This document shows, piece after piece, positions 29,985 to 31,930 of a stretch of 31,930 nt of DNA. The translations under genes and the position numbers were made by a program. Numbering within the stretch: the stretch's first letter is position 1; every line of letters begins with the position of its first letter. The notes under the pieces were generated by a model that saw nothing but the letters and a program-made list of their open reading frames with translations, ran no database searches and was not told the DNA's origin. This DNA comes from Deltaproteobacteria bacterium UBA2385. GTDB lineage: Bacteria > Myxococcota_A > UBA796 > UBA2385. The stretch covers positions 1 to 31,930 of the forward strand of contig DDSR01000037.1 of the NCBI GenBank assembly GCA_002343455.1, read 5' to 3'.

Positions 29985-31930
29985 CGCGCTCCACCCGCTG
30001 CCTTCCTGCCCCAGCTCGCCTCGCTGCTGAGGCCGGGGCGCACCCTGGCCGGCCTGCCCGAAGGCGCCGCCGCCTACGGCCTCGCCCTGGCCGCCCGCCA
30101 GCACCGCCGCCTGCTGGTCGTCGTGCCCGGCCGCGACGACGTCGAGCGCCTTCGCCAGGACCTGGCCTTCTACCTGGACCAACCCGGCGATCCGCCCGTG
30201 CTGGACCTGCCCGCCGACGATGTGCGCACTTGGGACGGCGTCTCGCCTCACCCCGACATCCCGCGCCGCCGCCTCGCCCTGCTCGCCGCCCTCGACGCGG
30301 GCGCCCGGGCCCCCGAAGGGGCAGAGAGGGGAGCCGTCGTCGTCGCCTGCGCCCGCTCCTTGATGCACCGGGTCCTCCCCCCCTCGCTGCGGGCCTCGCT
30401 GCGGCTGGAGCTGCGCCCCGGCGCCCAGCTCGACCCGGTCGCCCTCTCCCGCACCCTGGCCGACTGGGGCTACCTCGCCGTCCACCAGGTCGAGGAGCCC
30501 GGCACCTTCGCCCGCCGCGGCGATGTGCTCGACGTCTGGGCCCCCGGTGGGGCCGAGACCGGCGGAGGCCCGCTGCGCCTGGACTTCTTCGACCAGGAGA
30601 TCGAGGAGCTGCGCGAGCTGCTGCCCGCCTCTCAGCGCTCCGGCGCCCGCCGCGCCCGCGCCACCCTCATCCCCGCCCGCGAGGCGATCATCAGCCCCGA
30701 GGCCCTCGCCCGCGCCTCCGCCCACATGGCCGAGGCCGTCGACCGCCTGGGGGGCGGCCAGGCCACCCGCCGCCGGGTCCTGGCCGAGCTGAAGGAGGGC
30801 CTCTGGTTCCCCGGGGCCGAGGACTACCTCGGCGCCCTGCACCCGCTGGTCCCCTTCCTCAGCGGCTGGCCGGCGCAGGCCCCGATCGTCCTGCTCGACC
30901 CGGTCGGCGTGGACGGCGAGCTGGAGCGCTTCCAGGCCCTCTACGAGAGCCGCTTCGAGGCCATCCCGGTCGAGCAGCGCCCCCCCGTCCTGCCCGAGGC
31001 CCGCTTCGTCGCCGCCTCCCTGGTGCGGACCGACCTCTCCCGCGCCGTGCGCGTCGAGCCCCTGGCCATCGACGACGCCCCCGACCTGCAGTGCCAGGAC
31101 AACGCCTCGCTGCGCGCCAGCCACGGCGAGCTCGCCCCGGTCGTCGCCCGCCTCTACGCCATGCTCGACGAGGGCTTCACGCTCGCCCTGGTCTGCGACG
31201 GCCGCTCCCGGGCCGAGCGCCTGCTGGCCCTCTTCGAGCCCCACGGCATCCGCCCGGCCGAGGCCCCCGTCGGACAGTTCGGCCCCCCCGGCACCGTCCG
31301 GCTCTGGCTGGGCGATCTGCGGACCGGCTTCCAGGCCCCCCGCGAGCGCCTCGCCGTCATCACCGCCGACGAGATCTTCACCGTCAAGGAGCGCAGCCGG
31401 GCCACCAAGGTGCCCGCCAACCTGCGCGAGGCCGTGCTCAGCAGCCACACGCAGCTCAAGCAGGGCGACCTGGTCGTCCACGTCCGGCACGGCATCGGAC
31501 GTTTCTTACGTCTGCGGCGCCTGGACCAGGGAGAGGTCGCCCAGGACTACGCCGAGCTGGAGTACCGCGACGGGGCGCGGATGTACCTGCCGGTCACCCG
31601 GCTCGACCAGCTCTACCCCTACCGGGCCGCGGGCGACATCCAGCCCCGCCTGGACCTCCTCGGCGGCGAGAGCTGGGCCCGGCGTAAACAGAAGGTCCGC
31701 GACCAGGTCCTGGCCATGGCCCACGAGATCCTCGAGATCCACGCCATGCGCCAGGTCGCGCAGGGCCACGCCTACGAGGGCGAGCCCGAGAGCTACCGCC
31801 TGTTCGTCGAGGCCTTCCAGTGGGTCGAGACCCCCGGCCAGCAGCAGGCCATCGACGAGGTCATGGCCGATCTGGCCGCACCCCGCCCGATGGACCGCCT
31901 GCTGGTCGGCGACGTCGGCTTCGGCAAGAC
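29982..31930 (+). CDS. mfd: Transcription-repair coupling factor Mfd (N-terminal part, cut by window end)
   Basis: About 649 of the usual 1,150 or so residues, open to the last base. Mfd removes RNA polymerase stalled at DNA lesions and recruits UvrA. Residues 1-480 are the UvrB-like N-terminal module (GLPEGAAAYGLALAARQHRR; VLDLPADDVRTWDGVSPHPD; VEEPGTFARRGDVLDVWAPG; LRLDFFDQEIEELR). Residues 492-550 form the CarD-like RNA polymerase-interaction domain (KQGDLVVHVRHGIGRF; YAELEYRDGARMYLPV; LDQLYPY). The helicase begins with FQWVETPGQQQAIDEVMADL and PRPMDRLLVGDVGFGK, where the window ends inside Walker A. The start appears to be CTG (see the separate entry). It is probably co-transcribed with the membrane protein gene upstream. 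Identity is secure. Confidence 0.94.
   Translation, partial: MRAPPAAFLPQLASLLRPGRTLAGLPEGAAAYGLALAARQHRRLLVVVPGRDDVERLRQDLAFYLDQPGDPPVLDLPADDVRTWDGVSPHPDIPRRRLALLAALDAGARAPEGAERGAVVVACARSLMHRVLPPSLRASLRLELRPGAQLDPVALSRTLADWGYLAVHQVEEPGTFARRGDVLDVWAPGGAETGGGPLRLDFFDQEIEELRELLPASQRSGARRARATLIPAREAIISPEALARASAHMAEAVDRLGGGQATRRRVLAELKEGLWFPGAEDYLGALHPLVPFLSGWPAQAPIVLLDPVGVDGELERFQALYESRFEAIPVEQRPPVLPEARFVAASLVRTDLSRAVRVEPLAIDDAPDLQCQDNASLRASHGELAPVVARLYAMLDEGFTLALVCDGRSRAERLLALFEPHGIRPAEAPVGQFGPPGTVRLWLGDLRTGFQAPRERLAVITADEIFTVKERSRATKVPANLREAVLSSHTQLKQGDLVVHVRHGIGRFLRLRRLDQGEVAQDYAELEYRDGARMYLPVTRLDQLYPYRAAGDIQPRLDLLGGESWARRKQKVRDQVLAMAHEILEIHAMRQVAQGHAYEGEPESYRLFVEAFQWVETPGQQQAIDEVMADLAAPRPMDRLLVGDVGFGK

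Overview
The window looks like a chromosomal contig from a high-GC, Gram-negative, predatory/myxobacteria-like lineage (Myxococcota or a close relative). The reasons are a GC-saturated third codon position in almost every gene; several lipoproteins with short Asp/Gly/Lys-rich linkers after the lipidated Cys; a Hanks-type Ser/Thr kinase with a long helical C-terminus; and two families I know mainly from Myxococcota-type genomes (the MXAN_5187 C-terminal domain and TIGR04552). No rRNA, tRNA, CRISPR array or phage module was recognised.

Layout. 1-537 is the 3' end of an Old Yellow Enzyme family reductase. 565-9155 is a minus-strand run: arylsulfotransferase-like lipoprotein, second lipoprotein, class V aminotransferase, then (after a 145-base gap) Ser/Thr kinase, lipoprotein and a subtilase-like protein with overlapping or abutting ends. 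9277-10505 holds a DTW-domain tRNA-modification candidate and an MXAN_5187-type protein (minus). Diverging from them at 10617-13984 are a response regulator and a fused TIGR03960/TIGR03936 radical SAM protein.

13985-19693 is the accessory region. It starts with a visibly lower-GC three-gene minus-strand operon (two exported proteins and a matrixin lipoprotein). A (CTG)9 tract follows, then a decayed second copy of the 3' end of the radical SAM gene, then a paralogue of one exported protein. It ends with two near-identical REP-associated (Y1/HUH) transposase genes embedded in an ordered set of 45-base REPIN-like palindromes, and a perfect 26-base inverted repeat.

19741-26465 (plus) carries a HExxH lipoprotein, a small helical protein and two related large envelope proteins, one with a LysM domain. 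26469-29093 (minus) carries a TIGR04552 protein and a class II CPD photolyase. 29206-31930 (plus) carries a multi-pass membrane protein and the N-terminal part of mfd, cut by the window end inside Walker A. Photolyase and Mfd lie close together, but in different transcription units.

The most interesting points are these. The TIGR04552 protein shows the spacing and key acidic residues of a RelA/SpoT-type (p)ppGpp synthetase. The matrixin operon encodes an exported protein that resembles an NTR/TIMP-like OB fold. The RAYT-REPIN cluster is tandemly duplicated. mfd appears to start at CTG. The kinase operon contains a subtilase-like protein with Glu in place of the catalytic Asp.
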